Position numbers and translations under genes: made by a program. Positions 31,571-40,200 of a stretch of DNA of 64,000 bases are shown one piece after another. The first letter of the stretch is position 1. Each line of letters opens with the position of its first letter. A model generated the notes under the pieces. The model had not been told where the DNA came from and ran no database searches. It saw only the letters and a program-made list of their open reading frames with translations. The stretch is from Prado023 sp963818445 (GTDB lineage Bacteria; Actinomycetota; Actinomycetes; S36-B12; CAIYMF01). The stretch is from NCBI GenBank assembly GCA_963818445.1, contig CAWFSG010000017.1, forward strand, positions 124,001 through 188,000. Direction: 5' to 3'.

Positions 31571-31781
31571 GGTGCCCAGCCCTCACCACCGCCTGCCGCA
31601 GCCCCTGGCAGGTCCGCGCCGTCGACATCCTCGTGGAACGTTCACCGAACGGGTCGCGGTCGAGCGCCGCGAGGATCTGCGGGGCAGCGCACTGCAGGTG
31701 GCCGGTGGCGGCGCTGACAATGCGCACCTCCAGCTCGACCCCGAGGGCGTTCGCCGGCGACCCCGCGAACAGCCAGGACAT
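31485..31781 (-). CDS. Small unknown protein, third in the iron-box cluster
   Basis: 98 residues, starting MSWLFAGSPANALGVELEV with GGAGG five bases before the ATG, one of the best ribosome sites in the window. The first 70 residues have high GC at third codon positions and protein-like composition (HLQCAAPQILAALDRDPFG). The last 28 overlap the end of the convergent NUDIX gene, which is unusual. A frame error could hide an earlier stop. No family recognised. Confidence 0.45.
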   Translation of the reverse strand: MSWLFAGSPANALGVELEVRIVSAATGHLQCAAPQILAALDRDPFGERSTRMSTARTCQGLRQAVVRAGHLTASAASEQGRQVSAPARTPACTTPRPG

Positions 31782-31808
31782 GGCCACCTCCGGTCCACAC
31801 GCGATGGG

Positions 31809-31829
31809 GGGAGGGGAGGCGCCCCTCCC
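31809..31829 (-). terminator. Hairpin between the second and third small genes
   Basis: Perfect 8-base arms GGGAGGGG and CCCCTCCC around AGGCG, in the 105-base gap between minus-strand small genes. It could end the iron-controlled transcript or partly attenuate the gene after it. Confidence 0.4.
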
Positions 31830-31886
31830 GCAGGACCCGATCGTGCCCTGACCCCCCGCTCCTGCGCCAGAACCTGTGCCCTCACG

Positions 31887-32027
31887 TCAAGGGGTCGGCT
31901 CGGTGGGCTCCACTGGGCCTTCCTCGCCGGTGTCGGCGGTGGCTGGTGACTCGTCGTCCCAGACCTCGGCTGCGAATGCGTCCTCGGGCACGCCGTGTGC
32001 GCTCGATGGGGTGGGCATGCTGCTCAT
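31887..32027 (-). CDS. Acidic 46-residue protein, second in the iron-box cluster
   Basis: Starts MSSMPTPSSAHGVPEDAFAA and ends EGPVEPTEPTP. It is strongly acidic and Pro-rich with no hydrophobic helix, so it is probably disordered. It begins six bases after the stop of the preceding small gene, an operon-like spacing that is the main support. Not recognised. A peptide precursor, an accessory peptide or a protein partner of the first small protein are all possible. Confidence 0.45.
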   Translation of the reverse strand: MSSMPTPSSAHGVPEDAFAAEVWDDESPATADTGEEGPVEPTEPTP

Positions 32028-32033
32028 CGCGGA

Positions 32034-32222
32034 TCAGCCGGCCCAGTGCACGTTCGGGTGATGTTCGCGATGACCTCGCCGGAGCAGCGCCACGGGGTCG
32101 TGCGCGTCGTCCAGCTGCGCCGGGCCGAAGAGCGTGAGCAGCCCGAGCTGCACCCAGTAGCCGAGCGCCTCGAATGCTGACCGAAGCGGGGCGCTGGCTC
32201 TGCTGGCCTCTGCGTGTGCCAT
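32034..32222 (-). CDS. Small His-rich protein, first gene behind the iron-box promoter
   Basis: 62 residues. A polar N-terminus (MAHAEASRASAPLRSAFEAL) leads to the amphipathic segment GYWVQLGLLTLFGPA (21-35) and a His-rich end: H51, H54, H55 and H59 in HREHHPNVHWAG. The ATG is preceded by a strong GGAGGAGG site with a six-base spacer. The gene lies behind a consensus promoter overlapped by an iron-box-like palindrome at 32331-32349. A role in metal homeostasis is inferred from the His cluster and operator; the family was not recognised. Confidence 0.6.
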   Translation of the reverse strand: MAHAEASRASAPLRSAFEALGYWVQLGLLTLFGPAQLDDAHDPVALLRRGHREHHPNVHWAG

Positions 32223-32234
32223 GGCCGACCTCCT

Positions 32235-32258
32235 CCACCCCCGTCTCGCGGGGGGTGG
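32235..32258 (-). promoter_or_regulatory. Stable leader hairpin next to the ribosome site of the small-gene operon
   Basis: Perfect 8-base GC arms (CCACCCCC and GGGGGTGG on the plus strand) directly upstream of the GGAGG ribosome site at about 32228-32234. It could tune translation or protect the mRNA. Confidence 0.4.
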
Positions 32259-32330
32259 GCATTCGCTGCGGCCGCGGGTGCTGCGCCCTTCGGTTGACGG
32301 CAAGCCGCCCGGATACCACCACCTCTGGTA

Positions 32331-32361
32331 TAAGGCTAGGCTCCCCTTACTGGGGTGTCAA
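32331..32361 (-). promoter_or_regulatory. Iron-box-like operator over a consensus promoter
   Basis: On the minus strand TTGACA (32356-32361), a 17-base spacer and TAGCCT (32333-32338) form a good sigma-70-type promoter. The plus-strand sequence TAAGGCTAGGCTCCCCTTA (32331-32349) covers the -10 box and much of the spacer. It agrees at 14 of 19 positions with the DtxR/IdeR iron box TTAGGTTAGGCTAACCTAA and keeps the TAAGG/CCTTA arms. An iron-loaded repressor here would block polymerase, so the genes should be on when iron is low. Confidence 0.55.
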
Positions 32362-32465
32362 CCGCGGCGGCGCGGCCCACCTCCCGGTCGGCCGCGGCGT
32401 GCCCGTTGCCACGTCGGCGACGCGCCATCCCTACCTCCGGACGAGCTCAGGCCTGCCGAGGGGCC

Positions 32466-32483
32466 AACACAATGTCTTGTGTT
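32466..32483. promoter_or_regulatory. Short inverted repeat of unknown role
   Basis: Perfect 7-base arms AACACAA and TTGTGTT around TGTC, between the small-gene promoter and the tRNA terminator. Less GC-rich than the surroundings; possibly a protein-binding site. Confidence 0.3.
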
Positions 32484-32526
32484 CACGGGCGCACGGAACA
32501 ACGACCAGTCGTGACCCCCACAAAGG

Positions 32527-32566
32527 GCGAAGCCCCTCACGACGGGGGAGACATGAGGGGCTTCGC
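32527..32566 (-). terminator. Terminator of the tRNA operon
   Basis: Perfect 13-base arms GCGAAGCCCCTCA and TGAGGGGCTTCGC around a 14-base loop, three bases past the tRNA-Phe end and followed on the minus strand by CCTTTGT. Confidence 0.75.
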
Positions 32567-32569
32567 AGT

Positions 32570-32642
32570 GGCCAGGGGCGGGGTCGAACCGCCGACCTTC
32601 CGATTTTCAGTCGGACGCTCGTACCAACTGAGCTACCTGGCC
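32570..32642 (-). tRNA. tRNA-Phe (anticodon GAA)
   Basis: 73 bases with a full cloverleaf: acceptor GGCCAGG/CCTGGCC, D-arm GCTC...GAGC, anticodon arm CCGA-CTGAAAA-TCGG with GAA, and T-arm GGTTCGACCCC. CCA is not encoded. Last of three tRNAs in an operon. Confidence 0.96.
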
Positions 32643-32678
32643 GGTCGGTTCCGTAGAACCGGGAACCGGTACCGGAGC

Positions 32679-32751
32679 GACCCCGACGGGACTCGAACCC
32701 GCGACCTCCGCCGTGACAGGGCGGCGCGCTAACCAACTGCGCTACGGGGCC
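32679..32751 (-). tRNA. tRNA-Asp (anticodon GTC)
   Basis: 73 bases: acceptor GGCCCCG/CGGGGTC with one G-U pair, anticodon loop CTGTCAC with GTC, and T-loop GTTCGAGTC. CCA not encoded. Middle gene of the tRNA operon. Confidence 0.96.
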
Positions 32752-32826
32752 CTGCGTTGCCGCGAGGCCGTTGTGCTGCGCGGCCCGAGGACCGCGATCG
32801 TGCCTTCCAACCCATTGGGCTGGTAG

Positions 32827-32899
32827 TAGCCCCAACGGGATTCGAACCCGTGCTACCGCCTTGAAAGGGCGGCGTCCTGGGCCACTAGACGATGGGGCC
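32827..32899 (-). tRNA. tRNA-Glu (anticodon TTC)
   Basis: 73 bases: acceptor GGCCCCA/TGGGGCT with a terminal G-U pair, anticodon loop CTTTCAA with TTC, and T-loop GTTCGAATC. CCA not encoded. First gene of the Glu-Asp-Phe operon. Confidence 0.96.
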
Positions 32900-32947
32900 G
32901 GGACTGCTTGCCGTACCGACCCCAACTGGCGATCAGGGACGGCGACA

Positions 32948-32977
32948 AGCATACGGGAGGCCCCTGCGATTTCCCAA
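32948..32977 (-). promoter_or_regulatory. Promoter of the tRNA operon
   Basis: On the minus strand TTGGGA (32972-32977), an 18-base spacer and TATGCT (32948-32953), about 50 bases before tRNA-Glu. Confidence 0.5.
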
Positions 32978-33121
32978 TTCGACCACCGCCGGTGCACGCT
33001 GCCGGGACGATGCAGGGCCGGTGGGCGTCGGGATCGCCCATGGGGCAAGATGAATGACGCTCCCACCGCTGTGTGGAGGACCACACGAGGTGGGCAGTGA
33101 CTGTGACGCGAGGAGTTCCTG

Positions 33122-34546
33122 ATGAGTGATCGCCTGAGCCCGCTGGACGTCTCGTTCCTGTACATGGAGGAGCTCACGACTCCCATGCACGTGGGCGGGG
33201 TGGCGATCTTCGAGGTGCCCGAGGGCGGGTTCGACTACGAGCGACTGGTCCGGCTGATCCGCGACCGGATCGCCCTGGTCCCGCGCTACCGCCAGCGCGT
33301 GCGCTGGGTGCCCGGTCACCTGGCGAACCCGGTCTGGGTCGACGACGAGCACTTCGACGTCACCTACCACGTGCGGCGCTCGGCGCTGCCCCGCCCGGGA
33401 ACCGACGACCAGCTCAACGACCTCGTGGCGCGGATCATGAGCCGGCCGCTGGATCGGGCCCGCCCGCTCTGGGAGATGTACCTGGTCGAGGGTCTCGAGG
33501 ACGACCGGTTCGCGATCCTCACCAAGACCCATCACGCGATGGTCGACGGGGCGGCGGCGGTGGACATCGGCCAGGTCATCCTGGACACCAGTCCCGAGCC
33601 GCGCGAGGTGCAGGTCGACTCCTGGCGCCCCCTGCGCGAGCCGTCGTCGGTGGAGCTCGTGGCGGGCGCGGTCAACGAGATCGCCCGTTCGCCGAAGGCC
33701 GTCGTCGACACCGTCCGGACCGGCCTGATCGACGTGCAGGAGACGGTGGGCCACATCGGGCGCAGCGTCGTCGGGCTCGCAGCTGCGGCGCGCACGATGG
33801 CCAGGCCGGCCAGCTCGAGCCCGCTGAACGTGTCCATCGGTGGGGCCCGTCGCTACGCGACGACCGAGACCGACCTCGAGAAGCTCAAGCGGATCAAGCG
33901 CGCCCACGGCGGGACGATCAACGACATCGTGCTCACCGTCCTGGCCGGCGCCCTTCGAGCCTGGATGCTCACCCGCGCCGAGCCGGTCACGACGAGCAGC
34001 TCGATCCGGGCCATGGTCCCGGTGAGCGTGCGCACGCCGGGGGACAACTCGGGCAACCAGATCGCGGCGTTCCTGTGCGACCTTCCGATCGGCGAGCCGG
34101 ACCCGGTCATCCGGCTGCAGCGCGTGCGCTTCGAGATGGACATGCTCAAGGAGACCGGCCAGATGCTGGGTGCCACCGCCCTGGTGGGCGTGGCCTCCTT
34201 CACCCCGCCGACGGTCCACTCGCTCGGCGCGCGGGTCGTGTCGGGGCTCTCGCGTCGTGTCTACAACGTGGTGATCACCAACGTCCCCGGCCCGCAGTTC
34301 CCCCTCTACGCCGGCGGTGCGCTCATGCTGGCGGCCTACCCCGTGGTCCCGCTGGCCCGCGGGCAGGCGGTCTCCATCGGGCTGACCTCCTACGACGGGG
34401 GCGTGTTCTTCGGCCTCAACGCCGACCGGGAGGCGATGCCCGACGTCGAGGTCCTGGCCCAATGCATCGACGACGCGATCGAGGAGATGCTGGCCACCGT
34501 GACCCTCAGCGGGAAGGCCCGGCGGCCGAGAAAGCCGACTGCGTAG
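33122..34546 (+). CDS. Wax ester synthase / diacylglycerol acyltransferase
   Basis: Transfers an acyl chain from acyl-CoA to diacylglycerol or a fatty alcohol to make storage lipid. 474 residues, normal for the actinobacterial WS/DGAT family. The active-site motif HHAMVDG is at about residues 137-143 (TKTHHAMVDGAAAV). The N-terminus LSPLDVSFLYMEELTTPMHV and the C-terminal NVPGPQFPLYAGGALML (about 385-400) are typical. It is the first gene of a likely lipid-metabolism pair with the patatin-like gene downstream (109-base gap). Confidence 0.95.
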   Translation: MSDRLSPLDVSFLYMEELTTPMHVGGVAIFEVPEGGFDYERLVRLIRDRIALVPRYRQRVRWVPGHLANPVWVDDEHFDVTYHVRRSALPRPGTDDQLNDLVARIMSRPLDRARPLWEMYLVEGLEDDRFAILTKTHHAMVDGAAAVDIGQVILDTSPEPREVQVDSWRPLREPSSVELVAGAVNEIARSPKAVVDTVRTGLIDVQETVGHIGRSVVGLAAAARTMARPASSSPLNVSIGGARRYATTETDLEKLKRIKRAHGGTINDIVLTVLAGALRAWMLTRAEPVTTSSSIRAMVPVSVRTPGDNSGNQIAAFLCDLPIGEPDPVIRLQRVRFEMDMLKETGQMLGATALVGVASFTPPTVHSLGARVVSGLSRRVYNVVITNVPGPQFPLYAGGALMLAAYPVVPLARGQAVSIGLTSYDGGVFFGLNADREAMPDVEVLAQCIDDAIEEMLATVTLSGKARRPRKPTA

Positions 34547-34655
34547 GGATTCCCGGCCCCGCGCGACGGTGAGATACCCGGGGGCGTAATCTGTGCACAC
34601 CTGTGTGCGCTGGGTCGATCCGGCGCGTCGATCACCCAGCGAGGAGGTGCCGCCC

Positions 34656-35657
34656 ATGGCGTCTGTCGAACGACCCATCAGGCGCGGGCTCGTCCTCGGC
34701 GGTGGGGGCGTCCTCGGCGGGGCATGGGCGGTGGGGGCACTGGCCGCACTCAAGGCGGTCCACGGTTTCGAGCCGCGCGACGCCGAGGTGATCGTCGGCA
34801 CCTCCGCCGGGTCGGTGCTCGCCGCCCTCCTGGGCGCAGGAGCCACTGTCGAGGAACTGGCCGCCCAGGAGCGCGGTGACAAGGTCCTCACGGGACCGAT
34901 CGCCGGGTTCAGCTGGGATATCGAGGCGGTGACGGGAGGCTCGCGCCCCGGACGGCCGAAGCTGGAGCCGGGCTCCCGGGCCCTGATGCGCACCGGCCTC
35001 AACCGCTTCCGGATGCGCCGCATGCCGCCGACCGCCTTCCTGTCCGCGTTCCTGCCCACCGGCTCCAAGACACTGGATCGGGTGGCCCACCTCGTGGAGG
35101 GGTTCACCCCCATCGGCGAATGGTCGCCGCACCCGAACGTGTGGATCGTCACGATGGACTACGCGACGGGCACGCGGGTGGTCTTCGGCCAGCCCACGGC
35201 ACCGGAGGCTCCACTGTCACTGGCCGTGCAGGCCTCCTGCTCGATCCCGGCCTGGTACTCGCCGGTCGAGATCGACGGGCGCCGGTACGTCGACGGTGGG
35301 GCGTGGTCGGCGACCTCGGTGGACCTCGTGGCCAACATGGGCCTGGACGAGGTCTACGTGATCGCCCCCATGGTCAGCTTCCACATGGATCGCCCGGATC
35401 ACCTGCTGGCGCGCCTGGAGCGCACCTGGCGCGTGCAGGTCACGAAGCGCTGCCTCAACGAGGTGGAGAAGGTCCGGGCCGGGGGCACCGACGTGACGGT
35501 GCTGGGCCCGGGCGCCGAGGACCTCGCCGCCATCGGCGGGAACCTCATGGACTTCGAGAAGCGGATCCACGTCCTGGAGACCTCGATCCGCACCTCCATC
35601 GAGGCACTGCGCGACCCCGACCACATGGGTCCCGACCACCTCGCCTCGGTCGGCTGA
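34656..35657 (+). CDS. Patatin-like phospholipase
   Basis: 333 residues. The oxyanion-hole loop GGGGVLGGAWAVGAL is near the N-terminus, the nucleophile elbow GTSAG is at about 48-52 with the active Ser, and the catalytic Asp is in the DGG motif near 212-214 (RYVDGGAWS). It is expected to hydrolyse acyl esters of phospholipids or triacylglycerol, which fits its place next to an acyltransferase. Start at 34656 with GAGGAGG nine bases upstream. The stop overlaps the next start (TGATG). Confidence 0.92.
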   Translation: MASVERPIRRGLVLGGGGVLGGAWAVGALAALKAVHGFEPRDAEVIVGTSAGSVLAALLGAGATVEELAAQERGDKVLTGPIAGFSWDIEAVTGGSRPGRPKLEPGSRALMRTGLNRFRMRRMPPTAFLSAFLPTGSKTLDRVAHLVEGFTPIGEWSPHPNVWIVTMDYATGTRVVFGQPTAPEAPLSLAVQASCSIPAWYSPVEIDGRRYVDGGAWSATSVDLVANMGLDEVYVIAPMVSFHMDRPDHLLARLERTWRVQVTKRCLNEVEKVRAGGTDVTVLGPGAEDLAAIGGNLMDFEKRIHVLETSIRTSIEALRDPDHMGPDHLASVG

Positions 35658-36016
35658 TGCGGGCCTACATCCCGCTGGGATGGGATCAGCTGGCCGCATT
35701 CGACGCGGAGGGCAGGCTTGAGGGACCGTTCCGCGGCTGTGCCGTGGACCCGGCGTGGCGTGCCGCGGATCCGGAGGTCGACGAGGAGGAGTGGGAGTTC
35801 GAGGCCCAACTCGCGGCCGCAGAGGCCCTCGCGGACCTCGAGGGTGGGGTGGTCCTGGCCGTGGACGTGCCAGAGCCCGTGGGCACCGACTCGCCGTTCG
35901 AGGACGGGTGGGTGGACCTCGCCGGTCCGATCAGCCGTCGCGACACCGCTGCCGCGCTGACCGTCGACCTCGAATGGTTCGGCGTGCAGGAGATCCCGGG
36001 GCTGCTGGACCGCTGA
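35657..36016 (+). CDS. Unknown small acidic protein coupled to the patatin-like gene
   Basis: 119 residues starting MRAYIPLGWDQLAAFDAEGR. It is acidic (DPEVDEEEWEFEAQLAAAEALADLEG has a run of Glu/Asp; only its pattern is noted here) and has no membrane helix. It resembles a small uncharacterised actinobacterial family (possibly DUF6912) that begins MR-(A/V)-Y-(I/V)-P, but the match is from memory and unsure. Translationally coupled to the upstream lipase by a TGATG overlap. Confidence 0.7.
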   Translation: MRAYIPLGWDQLAAFDAEGRLEGPFRGCAVDPAWRAADPEVDEEEWEFEAQLAAAEALADLEGGVVLAVDVPEPVGTDSPFEDGWVDLAGPISRRDTAAALTVDLEWFGVQEIPGLLDR

Positions 36017-36067
36017 GCAGTCGCCGGCAACAGTCTGTTCGCGGGGACCGCGTGGGACTCCGCGGCG

Positions 36068-36493
36068 TCAGAACTGCTTGGCCAGGCCTGAGGTGGCGCC
36101 CTTGAGCGTGTCCTTGACGGTCTTCTTCTGCACGAACCCGGGCAGGGGCAGAGAGGTGTCGACGGTCAGCGACATGGTCGCCTCGGTGCTGTCGCCCTTG
36201 TCGGTCAGGGACCAGGACCCCTTCTGCGTCTTCTGCACCTTGGTCGGAGCCACCAGCGTCCAGGAGAACCCCGTGTCGTTGTGGGTGTAGTCGAGCTCGA
36301 ACTCGTCCTTGGCGACCTTGACGTCGTTGACCAGGCGCGCCCGGGCGGGCAGGCCCTCGTCAGTGCGCTCGAGGACCTCGGAGGCCTTGTTGCCGGGGAA
36401 CCAGTTCTTCTGGTTGTCGATGTCGCGCAGGAATGCCAGGACCTGGTCGAGGGGGGCGTTGACGGTGACGCTGAGGGAATCGGAGACGGCCAT
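36068..36493 (-). CDS. SRPBCC (START/polyketide cyclase-like) family protein
   Basis: 141 residues with the helix-grip signature: N-terminal strand SDSLSVTVNAPLDQVLAFLR, DIDNQKNWFPG, beta strands ending FSWTLV and a C-terminal helix. This fold binds hydrophobic ligands; partner unknown. It lies next to another START-like protein (DUF2505), which suggests a common lipid-related theme, but no operon overlap is seen. Confidence 0.85.
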   Translation of the reverse strand: MAVSDSLSVTVNAPLDQVLAFLRDIDNQKNWFPGNKASEVLERTDEGLPARARLVNDVKVAKDEFELDYTHNDTGFSWTLVAPTKVQKTQKGSWSLTDKGDSTEATMSLTVDTSLPLPGFVQKKTVKDTLKGATSGLAKQF

Positions 36494-36562
36494 GGCCCGA
36501 ACGCTAGCGGCAGGCGCCGGGCGACGCGCGCCCAGCGACCCTCGTGCTCCCCTGCGCGAGCA

Positions 36563-37057
36563 CTACTCCGTGAACCACTGGGGAGAGATCTGCTGCTCCT
36601 TGCGCAGGGCTCGCATGAACTGCTCGCCCACGACGTTCTCGATCTTGCCACCGACGATCGGGACGTGGGCCTTGGCGTGGATGACGACCTTGAGCACCGA
36701 CCCGTCACCGCTCGGGTGCAGCTCGATGGTCCCGTAGACCTCCATCGGGGCCCCACCGAACGTGGCCGTCACGGATCCGTGCCGGGAGCCGTCGACATCG
36801 GCATGGGACCAGGTGTGCACCTCGTCGATCTGGATCGACTCGCCGACGAACTTGCGGGCGGCCGACGGGATCTGGGCCGGGAGCTTGCGCGAGGAGCTGA
36901 CGATGACGTGCGAACCGTCCTCCTCGACGTCGGCCGACACGTCGAAGGCCGCCATGTGCTCGTGCTTCCAGACGACGTAGTGCGGGTCGCACTGGGCCGC
37001 GAACACGACATCTGGCGCGACGTCGAAGTGGATGTCGCCGGCGAACCTCTTGGCCAT
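36563..37057 (-). CDS. DUF2505 family protein
   Basis: 164 residues. Begins MAKRFAGDIHFDVAPDVVFA and ends FMRALRKEQQISPQWF, matching the actinobacterial DUF2505 family with a helix-grip fold. Start at 37057 is fixed by AAGGAG five bases upstream. Function unknown. Confidence 0.9.
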   Translation of the reverse strand: MAKRFAGDIHFDVAPDVVFAAQCDPHYVVWKHEHMAAFDVSADVEEDGSHVIVSSSRKLPAQIPSAARKFVGESIQIDEVHTWSHADVDGSRHGSVTATFGGAPMEVYGTIELHPSGDGSVLKVVIHAKAHVPIVGGKIENVVGEQFMRALRKEQQISPQWFTE

Positions 37058-37233
37058 GTGCACTCCTTATCGGCGGCCGGCCCCGTGAGGGCAGGGCGAC
37101 TGGGCTAGCAGGACTATAGGCCCGATGGGTCGCCGAGCCGTGCTCGCGCGACGGCCGGAGCTGGCCCGGTCGACTGCCCGGGGGCTGCAGTGCGAAGGTG
37201 GGTCGTTGGGTCGCTTCCAGGGAGGACAGGACT

Positions 37234-40200
37234 GTGGGCGTGGGGTTCGCCGAGTGGTACAGCTGGTCATCGGCGCGCGATGAACGGCTCGCGTCGCTGT
37301 TCTACCGGCATGTGGACCCCGGTGACATCGCCGACCGGGACCCTGAGGCCGTCGTCGGCGCGGTGACCCACCTGATCGACGTGGCTCGCCACCGCCAGCC
37401 GCTGCAGGCGGTCATCCGGGCGGTCAATCCCACGGTCGTGGACAACGGGTGGACGTGCGGGCGGAGCGTGATCTGCGTCGTCACCGACGACATGCCCTTC
37501 CTGGTCGACTCCGTGAGCGCCGAGCTCAACCGGCTTGGCGTGGGCATCCACCTGGTGGTCCACCCGATCGTGGCGGTGACCCGGGACGAGGCCGGTGCTC
37601 TGGTCCACGCCGACCCGCCGGGTTCGGGCGCTGATTCCCAGCCGACGCTCCCCGAGCAGGACACGGACGGCAGCCTCGAGTCGTGGATGCACCTCGAGGT
37701 CGACTGGCAGCCCACCGCGGCCGCGCTCACCGCGATCGAGGAGAACCTGCAGCGGGTCCTGGGCGATGTCCGCCGCTCGGTGCAGGACTGGCCACGCATG
37801 GTGGCCCGGGCCCGCGGACTGGCTGCAGAGCTGGTCGCCCAACCGCCGCGTGGGGTGTCGGGGGACCAGGTCGGCGAGGCCATCGACCTGCTCAACTGGC
37901 TGGCCGATGACCACTTCACCTTCCTGGGGTACCGGCAGTACCAGCTGACCGGCCAGGAGCTCGGTGCCTCCGAGCTCAGGCTCGTGGAGGAGCCGGGAAG
38001 CGGCCTGGGCCTGCTGCGCTCCGAGCGCCCCGAGTCGATGTCGTTCAGCGAGCTGTCGCCCACCGTCCGGCAGAAGGCGCTCGAGCCGCGACTGCTGATC
38101 GTCACCAAGGCGAACCGCCGGTCGACCGTCCATCGCCCCGTCTACCTGGACTACGTCGGCGTGAAGGTGTTCGACCGGGCCGGACGCGTGGTGGGCGAGC
38201 ACCGGTTCATCGGGCTGTTCTCCGCCTCGGCCTACACCCAGACAGTCGAGGGCATCCCCGTCATCGACCGGAAGGTCCGTCGGGTCCGCGAGTTCCTCGG
38301 GTTCAGCCGCGGGTCGCACGGCGGCCGGGACCTCATGGCCTTCCTCGAGACCTTCCCCCGCGACGAGCTGTTCGCGATCGACGTCGACGAGCTGACCACC
38401 ATCGCTGAGGCGGCGCTGAACCTCAAGGAGCGTCGGGCCACCAGGCTGTTCGTCCGGCATGACACCTACGAGCGGTTCCTGTCCTGCTTGGTGTACCTGC
38501 CGCGTGACCGGTACACGACCGACGTGCGCCTGCAGATCCAGCAGGTCCTGCTGGACGCCGTGGGCGGGGCCAGCGTCGACTACACGGCGCGTGTCACCGA
38601 ATCCGTGCTCGCCCGGCTGCACATCGTGGTCCGGATGGCCCGGGGCGAGTCGGTCCCCGAGGTCGACGCCGAGGCGCTGGAGGCCCGCATCGCCGACGTC
38701 GTCCTCTCGTGGGACGACGAGCTGTCGATCGCCCTCGTGGCCGCCTCATCGGAGGCCAGCGCCCACGCCCTGCTCAGCAGATACCCGCAGGGCTTCCCGC
38801 AGGCCTACCGCGCGGTCACCTCCGCGGCGGAGGCCGTGGCCGACCTGTCCGAGATCGAGCAGCTGACCCCGCAATCCCCGTTGCGGGTGTCGTTGCAGCC
38901 GGCCTCCGAGGCCAGCGGCGAACAGGCCAACGCCCGGCTGAAGCTCTACTCGCTGCTGGACATCTCGCTGGCCCAGGTGCTGCCCGTGCTGTCCAGCCTG
39001 GGCGTCGAGGTGGTCACCGAGCAGCCGTTCCGGCTGGTCCGCGCCGATCCGCAGGGCGCTGCGGGCGGTGCCTTCATCTTCGACTTCGGCCTGCACGCGC
39101 CAGGCTCAGCGCGCCTCGGTGGCGTCCGGCGGATGTGGGAGCAGGCGTTCCTGGCGTGCTGGGCGGGCCAGGCGGAGGCCGACGGGTTCAACGGGCTCGT
39201 CGCCGAGGCGGGCCTGGACTGGCGCCGGATCTCGGTCCTGCGCGCGTACGCCCGCTACCTGCGCCAGACCGGATCGGCGTTCAGCCAGGCGTACATCGAG
39301 AACGCCGCCCTGGCCAACCCCAAGATCGCCAGCCTCCTGGTGCAGCTGTTCCATGCGCGCTTCGACCCGGACCTGGTGGCCGACCGCGCGGTGCGTGCCG
39401 ACGAGCTGCGCACGCAGATCACCCGCGCGCTCGACGATGTGGCCAGCCTCGACCAGGACCGGATCCTGCGCTCGTTCCTGGACCTGATCCGGGCCACCCT
39501 GCGCACCAACCACTTCCAGCCGGACCGGCCCGCGCTGGCGATCAAGCTCGAGCCGGCGCACATCCGCGAGCTCCCGGAGCCGCGGCCGAAGTTCGAGATC
39601 TGGGTCTGCTCCCCGCGGGTGGAGGGCGTGCACCTGCGGTTCGGGAAGGTGGCGCGCGGTGGCCTGCGCTGGTCGGACCGCCGGGAGGACTTCCGCACCG
39701 AGGTCCTCGGACTCGTCAAGGCCCAGGCCGTCAAGAACGCCGTCATCGTCCCCGTGGGGGCCAAGGGTGGCTTCTTCGCCAAGCAGCTGCCGGACCCAGC
39801 GCTGGATCGCGACGCCTGGATGGCCGAGGGGATCGGCGCCTACAAGGTGTTCATCGGGTCGCTGCTCGACCTCACGGACAACCTGGTCGGCCACGACGTC
39901 GTCCCGCCCGAGCGCGTCGTGCGCCATGACGGCGACGATCCCTACCTGGTCGTGGCCGCGGACAAGGGGACGGCGACCTTCTCCGACATCGCCAACGGGG
40001 TCGCCGCCGAGTACGGGTTCTGGCTCGGGGACGCCTTCGCCTCCGGCGGCTCGGCGGGATACGACCACAAGGCCATGGGGATCACAGCCCGTGGCGCCTG
40101 GGAATCGGTCCGGGCGCACTTCCGGGTGGTCGGGCCCGACATCGACGCCACGACGTTCACGGCCGTGGGCATCGGCGACATGAGTGGGGACGTGTTCGGC

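Noticed and set aside
32653..35152. Very long antisense frame across the acyltransferase and patatin-like genes
   Set aside because: Shadow of two strongly supported genes; its sequence is rich in Arg, Asp, His and Val without any domain.
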